Program-made: the position numbers and the translations under genes | The notes under the pieces: generated by a model | The model's input: only the letters and a program-made list of their open reading frames with translations | What the model was told of the DNA's origin: nothing | The model's database searches: none | Shown here: piece by piece, positions 12,786 through 24,271 of the stretch | Layout of the letters: each line of letters opens with the position of its first letter | Position numbering within the stretch: position 1 is the stretch's first letter | DNA from: Inia geoffrensis | Taxonomy: Eukaryota; Chordata; Mammalia; Artiodactyla; Iniidae | Length of the DNA: 64,000 nt | Direction: 5' to 3' | Assembly (NCBI GenBank): GCA_036417435.1 | Contig: CM070906.1 | Coordinates: 45,149,396 to 45,213,395 of the forward strand

Positions 12786-13080
12786 TTTTCTGATTTCAAA
12801 AGTAATTCATGTTAACTTTAGAATTTAAAAAAAATGAAGTACCTAAATTTCTATTATCCAGAGGTAATTTGTGTTTACTTTTGGTATATATTCTTCCGGT
12901 ATTTTCCTATTTATATGAATATGTATATTTCTCATAATAGAATATGATCCCATGTTTGTTTAATAAAAGCAAACATATTTATGTATGTGCACATGTGTAT
13001 AAACTTGTGCTTGATATTAATACATTATATTGTTTTTTATTTGTTTTTATAATTTATAAGCTTTAGTTGTTAGCACTCCT
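12786..13080 (-). mobile_element. Probable ancient L1 3' UTR fragment (antisense)
   Basis: TTTCAAAAGTAATTCATG followed by a segment resembling ATTATCCAGAGGTAA and then T-rich AT sequence looks like the reverse complement of an L1M-type 3' end. A block at 12943-12998 recurs at 13773-13828, so at least this part is repeated locally. Confidence 0.45.
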
Positions 13081-14682
13081 GTACATGAAAAATCCAAGTA
13101 ATGTAAATTTACAAAGAACCAGATGTTATGAACTTTTTAGTCCTGCAGACTCCGAATATGTGTTTTTTCTTCTTAGGAAAAAATTGATTTAAGGAATATT
13201 TTGATTACTCTTCCAAAAGTTTCTAAATCACAGTGTACTTAGAATTTCTAACTAAATCAGAAGCTTACATCACTTCAATAAAAATACTCTGTGTTAGGAT
13301 GGCTTTCATTCTTTGCTTTAGGTGTAACCTTGGTGTCTTAAGTATGGCTTCATAATAGAGTGGCTAGCCTTGTAGCCTGTCTGGAAAGAAGAAAGGAAAT
13401 CCCATGGCTACAGGTAATCTACAGTCTGTTCGACTACATGTTTCCAATTCATTTTGCCAACAGGAGACTAATGCTTGGTCTAGAGTAATGCACATGGTTA
13501 CATTTACTCATGGAGATAAGAACTGTGTTTATTCTAGTGAAACATGACTAAATTACACATCCAGCAAGCTGAAAATTTTTGTTACTTTTTATTGATTATT
13601 TAGTCACATAGATATTTGTAAATCACACCCAGACTCAAATAATTTTCAGTTTTTATACTGAGATGATAATGTTGAAAAAGGATCAAATAGTATTTTAGTT
13701 CACCATCATAAGTCTGCTAATAACATCTTTGTTTTCTTTTAAAGTTCTGATCAACACAAAAAGTTCTGAGAGTAGAATATGATCTTATTTGTTTAATAAA
13801 AGCAAATATATGTATGTATATGTATACAAAAATATATATAAAATATAAAATCACTGTTCAATTGCAGTATGGGTTGTAAAATTACAGTATGGGTGAATTG
13901 TGAGTTATGGTGAATTAAGAAATTCATAGAACAGCTTTGGAATCAAAACTTTTAAAATCATTTAAAGTTTCTTTTTCATAATTATGGACCTAACTGAAAA
14001 TTTTAATATGAAGATTTATTTTATCTTCTGACTCACTGTAAAACAATACTGAATTTCGATTTGCTAGTCTTTCAAATAAACAGGTATTAACATTGCATTT
14101 TTCAGGAATAAATACAACAGAGGTATGAGATGAGAAAAAACACACAATTATGTACTTAATTTTAGTTTAGCTTACCAATGGGGCTTTTTCATCATAAAGT
14201 TGCTTGAACAATTGGTAATGGAATTATTTAAAAGAGTTAAAGACAGAATCCAATGAAATCTAGTAAAATCAGAACATTCAAAAAATTTCTTTAGTGAGAC
14301 AATCATATTTTGTGATTTATATAAATATTAATTAATTAATTATAAATATTATAAATTGCATTATGAATTATAAATGATAAATATTAATTTTTATCCAAGA
14401 GTGCCTTTTTCAAAAAAATAATAGTTTCACCATCACTATCTGGAAAGCATTCTTTTTATGTAAGGGAGAGTGCAGTTACTGTGGCTACCTGTGACCAGTT
14501 CATAAGAAGTCCTGAATTAAAGCTAAAAAATTGAAAGACCATTTATTCAGTCCAAGCTCTGATGAAGGAAAAGGGATATACTCAAGCACCAAAACAGATG
14601 ATAGGGCTACAACCATTGCAAAGCTGACTTGATGAGGCAGGGGACTAGACACAAAATTTGTAGATTGGGGAGATTTCTGTGG
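13081..14682. other. AT-rich unassigned stretch with a local duplicate
   Basis: Contains the second copy (13773-13828) of the block found at 12943-12998, and a very AT-rich run with short TTAA/ATTA palindromes at 14320-14400. No coding signal. Confidence 0.5.
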
Positions 14683-14890
14683 ATGAATTCACTCATTCAT
14701 TCATTCATTTATTTATTCATTTGTTTATGTATGTTCTACAAATATTTACCAAGCGTCTGAGTCTGATATATACATAGGAATGTGTTTGGTGCTAGAAATT
14801 CAGAAATAAATAAAACACAGCCCAAGGCTTCAGAAGTCTCATGATGTAGTTTGGGGTACAATAAATGCAGTGATAAACATAAGACAGCTG
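14683..14890 (-). mobile_element. Ancient L2 LINE 3' end
   Basis: The ATTC tetranucleotide run at 14690-14726 followed by CAAATATTTACCAAGCGTCTGA and GTGCTAGAAATTCAGAAAT matches the reverse complement of the L2 3' end, whose tail is made of AATG-type repeats. Confidence 0.75.
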
Positions 14891-17125
14891 TTATAGAAGC
14901 ATGCAGGATGTGAATCTCCATTCGTGTCTTGAATATCAGACCTCCTAGTTCTAACAGAAAATTACACATATGCATTTGTGTCTATTTTCATACATATACA
15001 TTTCTCATTATTACCTATAGAAGAGTACCTATTGCCTTTAACCATCATATTTTTTTGAATCTTGAGAATACAAAATTCTAGTTACTGCATTCCACTTGCC
15101 TATAGTTAGGTGGAGCCATTCAGGGACAAGGACTCAAGACGGTAAGTTTTCACTGGAAAGCCAGTGAGATAAGGCTTAATAAAAGATTTTGAATCCAGAC
15201 TGTATTCAGTAAAAATCATAGTATTCTCAATATGGCTTCAACATTCTCAATATTCTCAAGTATTCTCAATAATGTCCTTCAACATTAAGGACAGTAGAGG
15301 GTTGTGGCTCTTTACTACAGTATTGGTCATGATGCTGAAAAATATTAGGAAGAACAGAAGGATGAAATTGTATAATCTTACTCCCTAAAACTATCTTTCT
15401 CACTTTATCCTTATCCCACTCTTCACACACACGTAATTACCCAGGTTGTTTAAAATGTATGAAAAAGTATGAAATAAAAATACCATTCAGAAATTAATAA
15501 AATTTAAAGTTGCGGTATGGCATTATTTCAGTAAATGTTGTTTCTGGGGAAAACAATTATGGGGCTTCAGAAATGTATAGGGAACAAAAAGAAAAAAAAG
15601 CCTTGTGCAGTCCCAGTCCTCGGGGGAAGTTCAGTGCAATAAACATATATTTAGTGTCTACTGTGTATCAGTCATTTTTATTTAGATAGGGGAGACATAA
15701 GTATATGCATACAAGCCTAGAAACCTCAAAGAGAGAAGATATCAAAGGAACAGAGAAAATGAAAATGAGAAACCAGAAAAAATAAAGTAAAAGGGGTAGA
15801 TGAGATTAAAGACCATAGAATTGAGAGAATGGAAAGGGAAATTAATAATTAGTATATAATAATTTAGGCAATGAACTAGATTATTTCACAAAAGTTTTAT
15901 ATATCTTGTTAAGAATAGCTATACTTTTTCTTCTAAAAATAACATATGTTAACTATAAAGGCTTTAAGCAATACTGAGGTAAATTTCCAAAATCCCACAA
16001 CTCATCAAATGTAATATTTGATGATAATCTTCCCAGAAAATTGGGTGTATGTTTAATGTAAGTTAAAAATAGTGATAGTTTTAGAAAATAAAATTATACT
16101 ATAATTGACATTTTTCAAATAAAAATAAATGTATTTTTTTTTTAGTATTTCAGCAAGAAAAAGGAACAAGTTTACCTGGAAAAACTGCTGTACTTTGGAT
16201 TTATTTTCATGAATGGAAATATTAAGTACTGTAAAATTAGAGAAATTTAAAATAAAGAAAATAATATTTTCTTCATTTTAAAGAAGAAACTATCTTTTTA
16301 AAAATTAATATTATAATTTTCCCCTAATTTTAATTACATCGTTCCACACTAGACAGTTTCTATTTCTTCTTCTAAATGATCAGGGCATTAGTACACTTAT
16401 CTATTTTCTAAATTCCACTTTCACTAGAATTTTAACATTTATATTACTGATTTTACAATGTCTGACATCCCAACATTTATATTCAGTTCTTTTGCCATAA
16501 TTCTTCTAGTTTTTTCTTTGTTATATATTTAAAGAAACAAATAGTTGCCACCAAGATTTTAACATTGCATCTTCATTCTTGAGTTTTTAATTTTTATTAA
16601 TTATTAGCCTGATTTTTAAAATAGGCTCATGGGTACTTTATATGCTGAATTATTAGATGTTTAAGAATATTATCTGCCATCTTGAAGAACATCTTCAATA
16701 GATGAAAAATCACAGGATCACTATCTACTTCAAAACATTGCATATTATTTTCTACTAACATTTGATATTGAATGCTATCGTGAAGAAATTTAGAACAATT
16801 TTTCTTCTTTATTATAATTAACTTTTTAAAAATCTGCTTTTCCCCCATTAGTGAAGTTTATTCATTATATTAAGATATGCTTTACTGTAAGCTTTAGTTT
16901 AGTGTTTATTTTCCTGTCTTTCTTTAAGTCAAGAAAACTTTTTTCCAAGGGATATTTTACTTTTTTTTTTTCTGTTTCACATTTTCTATTCAGGCACAAA
17001 TATGTAAATGTTGGATCACCTCTTTTTTGTCTCCCACATTTATCATCTTCTCTATAATAAGTTACTTTCACTCACTTTCCTATTTGTTTTGCATGCTTTT
17101 TTTCAACATATTCATCTTTATTTTC

Positions 17126-17128
<3 letters not shown>
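14891..17128. other. AT-rich unassigned stretch
   Basis: A short antisense L2-like scrap is visible at 15640-15720 (ATATTTAGTGTCTACTGTGTATC). At 15222-15275 the octamer ATTCTCAA recurs several times in a degenerate tandem. The remainder is AT-rich with chance frames only. Confidence 0.5.

Positions 17129-17174
<46 letters not shown>
17129..17174. repeat. (TG)23 microsatellite
   Basis: An uninterrupted TG run of 46 bases. Runs this long are usually polymorphic and can adopt Z-DNA under torsion (general knowledge). Confidence 0.98.
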
Positions 17175-17175
<1 letters not shown>

Positions 17176-17695
17176 TAGTTGGGAGATATAGTAAGGCATA
17201 GAGTGTATCTGGAGTAGTACTTGGCTATAAAAGAGGATATTTTATTTTCTTCCCCCAAGGATACATTTTTCCTTAGCTGGGATTTATTACCAAAAAAATT
17301 AAAAATAAAATTGACAAATTTTCTATGTTATGACCTTGCCAATGCTTCACATCCTCTCTGTCTTTCACCTTCTTCACCTCTATCATCTCTGCTGCCTGAG
17401 AGGCTGGGACAAGAACAATACAAATGACTTACTGGCATGCCTACTTCCTTACCTCCCTCTTCTTTGCCACTCTGCTGTTAATCTGTCTCTTCAAGGTCAA
17501 TCTCTACCTCTCTCAAGGTAGACCTTATCACCTCAATTCACCTCCATTTTTCCTCAGTTCAATGCAATATGACTGTTCTCACCCTTCCACTACAAGTGTT
17601 TTCATTGAATTATAATTCTAATTCAAAAATCTAGTGGGCAATCTTTAATCTGATTCTTATTTGACCTGGTGAAACAAAACAAAAGAAAAACATCT
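17175..17695. other. Left flank of the retroviral element; possible old LINE debris
   Basis: The CT-rich part at 17330-17600 resembles the pyrimidine-rich 3' region of old LINEs, but too weakly to assign. The overlapping frames at 17221-17615 are chance. Confidence 0.35.
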
Positions 17696-17716
17696 CTGTC
17701 CTCTATTTATGATCTT
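17696..17716. repeat. Left target-site duplication of the retroviral retrocopy
   Basis: A 21-base segment (CTGTC..GATCTT) that recurs at 24308-24328 with one mismatch (17701 C against 24313 T). In the orientation of the minus-strand element the duplication begins AAGATC and is preceded on the 5' side by TT, an L1 endonuclease-like TT/AAGA nick site. Confidence 0.88.
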
Positions 17717-17747
17717 TTTTAGGGACAGTGGGACAAGGAATAATGAC

Positions 17748-17753
17748 TTTATT
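17748..17753 (-). promoter_or_regulatory. AATAAA polyadenylation signal of the retroviral element
   Basis: On the minus strand AATAAA lies 27 bases upstream of the A run (T run at 17715-17720 on the plus strand). This is the normal distance for cleavage and polyadenylation, and it fits the element ending at an R/poly(A) junction. Confidence 0.75.
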
Positions 17754-18439
17754 CAGAAAACAAGCAAACTGAGAAAATGGTGGGTTTGTGCTCCAATGAA
17801 CCATCTTGCCTGATTTAGAATTCAGCCTCCTTTTTTACTAAAAGAGGAGGGAGTAAAGTCAAACATTTCCTAGTTCCCATCAGCCTCCAGAGGGGAATGT
17901 GTTAATTTCTTTCTCCTTGCAGTCATTCACAGGTGGCTCTGGTCAGGATGTTACCTTTGTTTAGCTCACAGGAATTTTAGCTTAATGCTCATTACCTGGG
18001 AAGCAGGGTTCCAAGAGATGAGCCATTATGTATAATTTAAGCTTATAGGCAACATCCCTTTAGTGATTAACTTGTAATAGAATACAAAAGGTTCTTCCCT
18101 ATTACAGTTCTCCACTGTCAATGTCCACTCCACAACCTTGTGGGAAAAGGAACAAAGACCATTCTGCTGAAAGGAGGTGATGAATATTCCTTAGACTCTT
18201 TAGTCAGTCCTTTTTATCTACAACTATTTGAACCTGATGAAATCTCTTAGCACATTGTTATCTAATTCATTATCAAACTTGGGGTTTTGGTTCCAGTTCC
18301 CAATACATATACTAAATTCCTGTGCTATTTATTTGGACAAAATTAAACAAATCGGTTGCCCCTTCTCCAGCTACAATGTAATTACCATCTACTTCAGTTG
18401 GACAGGCAGACCTGTTAGAAGCATAGTATAGTGCCCAAA

Positions 18440-18895
18440 GTTTTAATATAATTGGCAACTGCTACGTCTTTTAGCATTTATAGATTCTCCTACCCGGGCA
18501 GACACCTGTCATGGCCTACAATACCATATTTTAAAGGGGCTTAATTTAATCCTGCTTCTGGGAGCCACTGATCCGTAGCTGGGCAACTGGCAAGGCCTTA
18601 TCCCAAATTAAATGTCTCGACATATTTCAAGTGACGTTCCTTTTTAATGTATGATTCATTTTCTTGAATTTTCCTGTTGATTGTGGTCTTCAGGATGAAT
18701 GTTGTTCTAATGCCTTAATTCAAATCAAGGGATAATTTCCCTAAGGAAGGCTTTAACCACTTCAGAGATTTTCTGTCCATGGAATATGCTTCCACCCATC
18801 CTGAAAAACTGTCCACACAAACATTAGCGGGTTATCTGAAATTTCTTGCTGTTCGAGGCATATGAGTAAAGTCTATTTCAGTCTGCAGTGGGGCA
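18440..18895 (-). pseudogene. Retroviral pol integrase remnant
   Basis: On the minus strand, from about 18890 downwards, the conceptual frame resembles the start of the gammaretroviral integrase catalytic core (an acidic residue in an IDFT-like context near 18870, then a GWVEA-like segment near 18800). Further down it resembles the later core and C-terminal parts, ending in an NYIxTLG-like motif near 18450. Integrase inserts viral cDNA into host DNA; this copy is inactive because of several in-frame stops and frameshifts. It follows the protease scrap by only about 180 bases, so the RT and RNase H segments are absent. Recognition is by eye from motif order; a translated search would settle it. 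Confidence 0.7.
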
Positions 18896-19069
18896 GGTTC
18901 CTCTGTGTTGAGTCTCCATCTGAGGAGTTTTGACAGCAGTCTTTGGGTTATTTTTAAGACCCTGGGGGAAAGAGCTCTCTCTCCTTTTCTGGGATTTTCA
19001 TGAGCTCATCTGTAGGCTTAAAGCATTCTGGTGGGACTCTGATGTCAAACTATTCTGGTGAAAAACTGC

Positions 19070-19140
19070 ACGGTGAAGTCTATCAGAAAGTTAATCAGCT
19101 CATTCCCCACTGTCAATTTTACCTGGGGCTCCTGTGCGGA
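19070..19140 (-). pseudogene. Retroviral protease scrap
   Basis: A short minus-strand stretch whose frame resembles the region around the aspartic protease active site of gammaretroviruses (an LTVG..INFL-D pattern). The catalytic D-T/S-G triad is not intact: an Asp is present, but the following Thr-Gly is not. It lies directly after the gag nucleocapsid remnant, as expected for gag-pro order. Confidence 0.5.
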
Positions 19141-19199
19141 ATTAGGTGCCTCAAGTCAAAGGGAGCCCCTGGGCTTCTTCGTTCAGTGTTCCTCTCTTT

Positions 19200-20180
19200 C
19201 TACTATATAAAAGGCTCTCATCTTTTATTGTTCCTCTTCTGTTTTAGCCTAGGGCAATCTGTTTTCCAGCATCCCTCCTCCTTACAGTAAGCATTTTTCC
19301 TTCCCCAGTGGCAGTTTACTTCTCTTCGAGTTACTCACCTTCTGGGAATCCAATGCTGCTTCCAAAAAAGTGGAGTTTCATTTTGCATCTTTTTTCTTCT
19401 GTTGTTTTCCTCTGTTGAATAGTTTAAAAGCAACATCTACCAGTTGAGAAGGGTTCAATCCAAATGTACCATCTTATTTTTGCAACTTTCTCCTGATAGC
19501 TGAGGCACTTTGCCCAAAAAGGTCAAATTTACCATTCTAATATTTTCAGGGGCCTTGGGATCTGCGTTAGTGTGACATCTGTAGGTCTGAAATCCTTTCC
19601 AAAAATTCAGAGAGGTCTTTATTTGTTTTGCTGAATTTCTTGCTGTTCTTGAATATTTTTCTAACTCCTTTGCTTTGGTTTCCCTTTTCAAAGCCCTGCC
19701 AAGATGTTTTAATAAGTAGTACTCTAATACGGACCTTCTTCCCTCACTGGGGTCCCAATTTGGTTCAGCTGTGGGTGCTGCCAAGTGGGCCTCAGGTGTT
19801 GAGGATCCTCCCTATAAGGAGAGTTGCAGTCTTATGAGGGATGTGATCTTTCCAATTAAACAAGTCTGAGAAACCCAGCCGGCTGTTCATTTGCATTTAG
19901 GCCCCCTACGGGATAGTGGCATAAGGGAAATTGCCCTGCTCTGGAAGTGGCACCCAGCCCAAATTGGGTACCCTGTCAGGTCTTAAATGGTGATACCAGA
20001 CCAAGTTCCTGTGGCCCAGAAACTAACACAGGAGGGGAAGTCCTGAGCCTCAGTGTCACGAATTGGGTCTGGATAGGAACAGATGGTGGTGGAAGGGGTG
20101 GATATATTGGCATAATGGTCAGAGTGGCTGGGACAGCTAGCTCAGCCAGAGGTGTTAAGGTCTGAAGCAACATATCCTCA
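19200..20180 (-). pseudogene. Retroviral gag remnant (proline-rich region, capsid, nucleocapsid)
   Basis: Read on the minus strand, a proline-rich segment (20090-19980) is followed by a capsid-like region. Its helical and major-homology-like part falls at about 19640-19440, partly inside a 109-codon open frame (19455-19784). A nucleocapsid zinc-knuckle remnant follows at 19248-19295. In that knuckle the second and last Cys are retained, but the first Cys position reads Asn and the His position reads Cys, so it would not bind zinc normally. Gag forms the virion core in intact viruses. Frameshifts and stops separate the parts. The order proline-rich, capsid, single CCHC box, protease is that of gammaretrovirus-like (class I) elements. 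Confidence 0.75.
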
Positions 20181-21968
20181 CTCTCATTCCCTTCCTTTCC
20201 TTTTCTTATTTCCTTGATAATAGTACAAATGCTTGCACATAAAGGATTTCATCATTCTTCCCTGCTTTTTCACAAAATAGCTATAGAGTCATTCAAAAGC
20301 CACTGTAAAACCATAGACAGCAATTGATCATCTAACCATGAAAAGGATGCCTTTTTACTTTGGCATTAGCCAACTGGGATTGCAATGCAATTGAACAAAA
20401 ACTTGACTACTGCTGTGACAAACAATTTAAGATAATTATTAAAATTATGACTGATATCATTTACCAGGATATACCAGAATTTTAGGAGTTGCATATAATT
20501 TCTAGAATATGCATATTAATAATGTTTACCCATATGATACAGTCTAAGAAGTTTTATCATCACTCATTTGACAGTGCCTCCCATGCAATTCAACACACCA
20601 GATAAGCCCAACTAGTTTAATATTCCTCTCTCTGAGATGAAGAGAAAACAAATAATTTGAGGTGTTCCAGGGACCTTCTGGAAAACCACAAAGTTAGCCA
20701 GAGGTCAAATTAACCCCACTTAGAACTTCATCTTTGGGACGTTTGTCAAAACTATCAAAAAGTTTCAACCAGTGATAATAAAAGATCTTAATGGCAAATA
20801 CAGATCACTTAAACTCACAATTAACCAAAAGCATTTCAATATTTTAAGAAAACTTTGTCCTCTTAGAGAACCAAATTCAGATTTTATACCACTTTACCTT
20901 TAAGATTTATTTTCTTAATTAAGTCCAATCTTATCTTGGAACTTAGTTTAGTTTCAAGTTATGAAAATCTGGAGAAAAATCTAGATTGACATTCCTAAAA
21001 CATTATTCCCATAAGGTTTACCCCCGAAACTCCTTACCTCATTTACCTCTATTATATTTACTTAAAGCTTTGTCACATTGCTATTTTTCATGCTGACAAA
21101 CTTTGTAATGGGAATAATAAGGTATTATTTGATTTCTAATAAACTTAGGTACAATAAAAGTAGTATACTTAATGCTGATGACTCTAAAGACATTATCTGT
21201 ATCAAAACAAGCTTAAGCTAACTTTAACACCAGATACCAGTATTTAATTCAATGCTGAGTATTTCCTAGACCACATGAACCTCAAACTCAATCTGGCCAG
21301 TTTCTTTTATATTTGAGTATTTATATATCAATAAGTACTTAACTTCCTTTAAGGCAATTAAATAGAGCTCTTTTACAAATTAATTTTGGCAATGCCACAC
21401 ATCTATAACACATGTACAAACATACAAACAAGGACATAGTTCTCATTCCAAAATTTTAGCCATGAATCAGGTACAACAATGTAAAACCCATTAGTTATAA
21501 AAGGTTGGATTCAAATTAGGCTTTGGTAGATGGGACACATCAAGGTCACCTGTCTACATAGCTAAACCCTTTTTACTAATATTTATGGAAAAGACACTTC
21601 TATTTCTATTTGTACCTTCTGGTGATTTTAGGAACCAAATAGAACTCTTCCTCCTTGGAATGTCCCACTCTTGGACAAGAACAGACTGTTTTTTTTCCTG
21701 TCCCTTTCCCCCATTTGATATCAGTAAAAGTTTTAAGTATCACAAAACTGATTTGGCTATAAATAGAGAAACAGTACCACACAAAATGAAACAAAAAACC
21801 CAAAGAACAGACAGAAAATCCTAAATAAGACCCTTAAGTTTGGTCTTGGGGTTTTACATACACCAGCGACACAGGAGACCATAAACGATGTAATTGACAC
21901 AGCAAAAGTAGCAGTACACAGTGCACAGGGTCCCAACATAACCCTTTCTAAACCCCCTGTAGAGAACT

Positions 21969-23652
21969 AGAATAAAAAATTTCACAATTTGTATGGAAAC
22001 ACAAAAGACCCCGAATAGCCAAAGCAATCTTGAGAACGAAAAACGGAGCTGGAGGAATCAGGCTCCCTGACTTCAGACTATCCTACAAAGCTACAGTAAT
22101 AAAGACAGTATGGTACTGGCACAAAAACAGAAATATAGATCAGTGGAACAGGATAGAAAGCCCAGAGATAAGCCCACGCACATATGGTCACCTTATCTTT
22201 GATAAAGGAGGCAGGAATGTACAGTGGAGAAAGGACAGCCTCTTCAATAAGTGGTGCTGGGAAAACTGGACAGGTACATGTAAAAGTTTGCGATTAGATC
22301 ACTCCCTAACACCATACACAAAAATAAGCTCAAAATGGATTAAAGACCTAAATGTAAGGCCAGAAACTATCAAACTCTGAGAGGAAAACACAGGCAGAAC
22401 ACTCTATGACATAAATCACAGCAAGGTCTTTTTTGACCCACCTCCTAGAGAAATGGAAATAAAAACAAAAATAAACAAATGGGACCTAATGAAACTTCAA
22501 AGCTTTTGCACAGCAAAGGAAACCAGAAACAAGACAAGAAGACAACCCTCAGAATGGGAGAAAATATTTGCAAATGAAGCAACTGACAAAAGATTAATCT
22601 CCAAAATTTATAAGCAGCTCATGCAGCTCAATAACAAAAAACCAAACAACCCAATCCAAAAATGGGCAGAAGACCTAAATAGGCATTTCTCCAAAGAAGA
22701 TATATAGATTACCAACAAACACATGAAAGAATGCTCAACATCATTAATCATTAGAGAAATATAACTCAAAACTACCATGAGATATCATCTCACACCAGTC
22801 AGAATGGCCATCATCAAAAAATCTACAAACAATAAATGCTAGAGAGGGTGTGGAGAAAAGGGAACACTCTTGCACTGCTGGTGGGAATGTGAACTGGTAC
22901 AGCCATTATGGAGAACAGTATGGAGGTTCCTTAAAAAACTACAAATAGAACTACCATATGACCCAGCAAACCCACTACTGGGCATGTACCCTGAGAAACC
23001 CATAATTCAAAAAGAGTCATGTACCAAAATGTTCACTGCAGCACTATTTACAATAGCCAGGAGATGGAAGCAACCTAAGTGTCCATCATCGGATGAATGG
23101 ATAAAGAAGATGTGGCACATATATACAATGGAATATTTCTCAGCCATAAAAAGAAACGAAATTGAGTTATTTGTAGTGAGGTGGATGGACCTAGAGTCTG
23201 TCATACAGATTGAAATAAGTCAGAAAGAGAAAGACAAATACTGTATGCTAACACATATATATGGAATCTAAGAAAAAAAAAATGTCATGAAGAACCTAGG
23301 GGTAAGACGGGAATAAAGACACAGACATATTAGAGAATGGACTTGAGGATATGGGGAGGGGGAAGGGTAAGCTGTGACAAAGTGAGAGAGTGGCATGGAC
23401 ATATATACACTACCAAACGTAAAATAGCTAGCTAGTGGGAAACAGCCGCATAGCACAGGGAGATAGCTTGGTGCATTGTGACCACCTAGAAGGGTGGGAT
23501 AGGGAGGGTGGGAGGGAGGGAGACGCAAGAGGGAAGAGATACAGGAACATATGTATATGTATAACTGATTCACTTTGTTATAAAGCAGAAACTAACACAC
23601 CATTGTAAAGCAATTATACTCCAATAAAGATGTAAAAATAAATAAATAAATA
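21969..23652 (+). mobile_element. 5'-truncated L1 LINE inserted in the retroviral element
   Basis: Contains the C-terminal part of ORF2 (to 23271) and a 3' UTR ending CAATAAAGATG with an AAATA-rich tail. The flanks share an imperfect duplication (CCCCCTGTAGAGAACT at 21953-21968 against CCCCTCCGTAGAGAGCT at 23661-23677), consistent with target-primed insertion. The 3' UTR is the same type as that of the L1 at 47.5 kb and looks like a fairly recent artiodactyl/cetacean subfamily. It is younger than the retroviral copy it splits. Confidence 0.92.
22030..23271 (+). pseudogene. L1 ORF2 C-terminal remnant
   Basis: All three open segments (22030-22380, 22453-22707, 22870-23271) lie in the same frame and join into one ORF2 C-terminal region, including the HCWWEC segment of the Cys-rich end and the final WIKKMWHIYTMEY block. 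Intact ORF2p is the L1 endonuclease/reverse transcriptase; this copy lacks both catalytic domains because of 5' truncation. In-frame stops lie at 22378 (TGA), 22705 (TAG, a CAG-to-TAG type change), about 22762 (TAA) and 22840 (TAG, where a related copy has TGG). No frameshift is needed to read through, so decay has been by substitution. Confidence 0.9.
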
Positions 23653-23664
23653 CCCCCCCCCCCC
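23653..23664. repeat. C12 homopolymer at the L1 3' junction
   Basis: Twelve Cs begin the right-hand target duplication, whereas the left-hand copy has five. This suggests expansion after insertion. Confidence 0.85.
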
Positions 23665-24230
23665 TCCGTAGAGAGCTCAACAGGTATTGTAGCCACACAT
23701 TATTACAATAAGATATCATCTTCCTCTCATCCATGGGGTCAGAGATCTAATCAGATCCCTTATCCAAAATGTGCCTCAGAGGGCTTTCTTTAGGGATAGT
23801 TGAAACATTCACCCTTTTCCAAGACAACCAAAACAGAAACAAATGCTAGCATCCAAAGAAACCAACGAACTGGTTCAGAAATCGGGTAGTAGTCCAATAA
23901 CTCTTTCCTCTCTCCAACAGGGTACCCCACAAGACAAATTGGCTTATTCCAGAGAAAAAGCCCCAAACGGAGAATAAAGTTCCCAGCTATACATACTGGA
24001 GTGACTTACCCTACTATATGGAGCCTGACAGCTAGCTCCCAGATGCCAATTCCTTGCTCCAGCTGCCAAGTGCTGGGGCAGCTCGTGCTGATTTGGGGAA
24101 TTTTGGAGGGCAGATCCTCATGACAAGTGGTCCTGGCAGCTTCTAGGGCCTTACCTGAAAATTCCCCAACCAGGGCTGGCTGGCTACGAGCAGCAAGGCT
24201 CCTGGCTGGCTTTGCCAAAATTTGTTGCCT

Positions 24231-24271
24231 AGTCTAAGCTTGTACTGCTTGCTGCACTACAAGCTTAGACT
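24231..24271. repeat. Perfect inverted repeat, 14-bp arms with 13-base loop
   Basis: AGTCTAAGCTTGTA at 24231-24244 is exactly complementary to 24258-24271. It lies about 36 bases inside the 5' end of the retroviral element, where R/U5 RNA hairpins are common in retroviruses (general knowledge). The equivalent is not seen at the 3' end. Confidence 0.9.

Noticed and set aside
19947..20173. Plus-strand 72-codon Gly-rich frame
   Set aside because: Antisense of the proline-rich part of the retroviral gag remnant.
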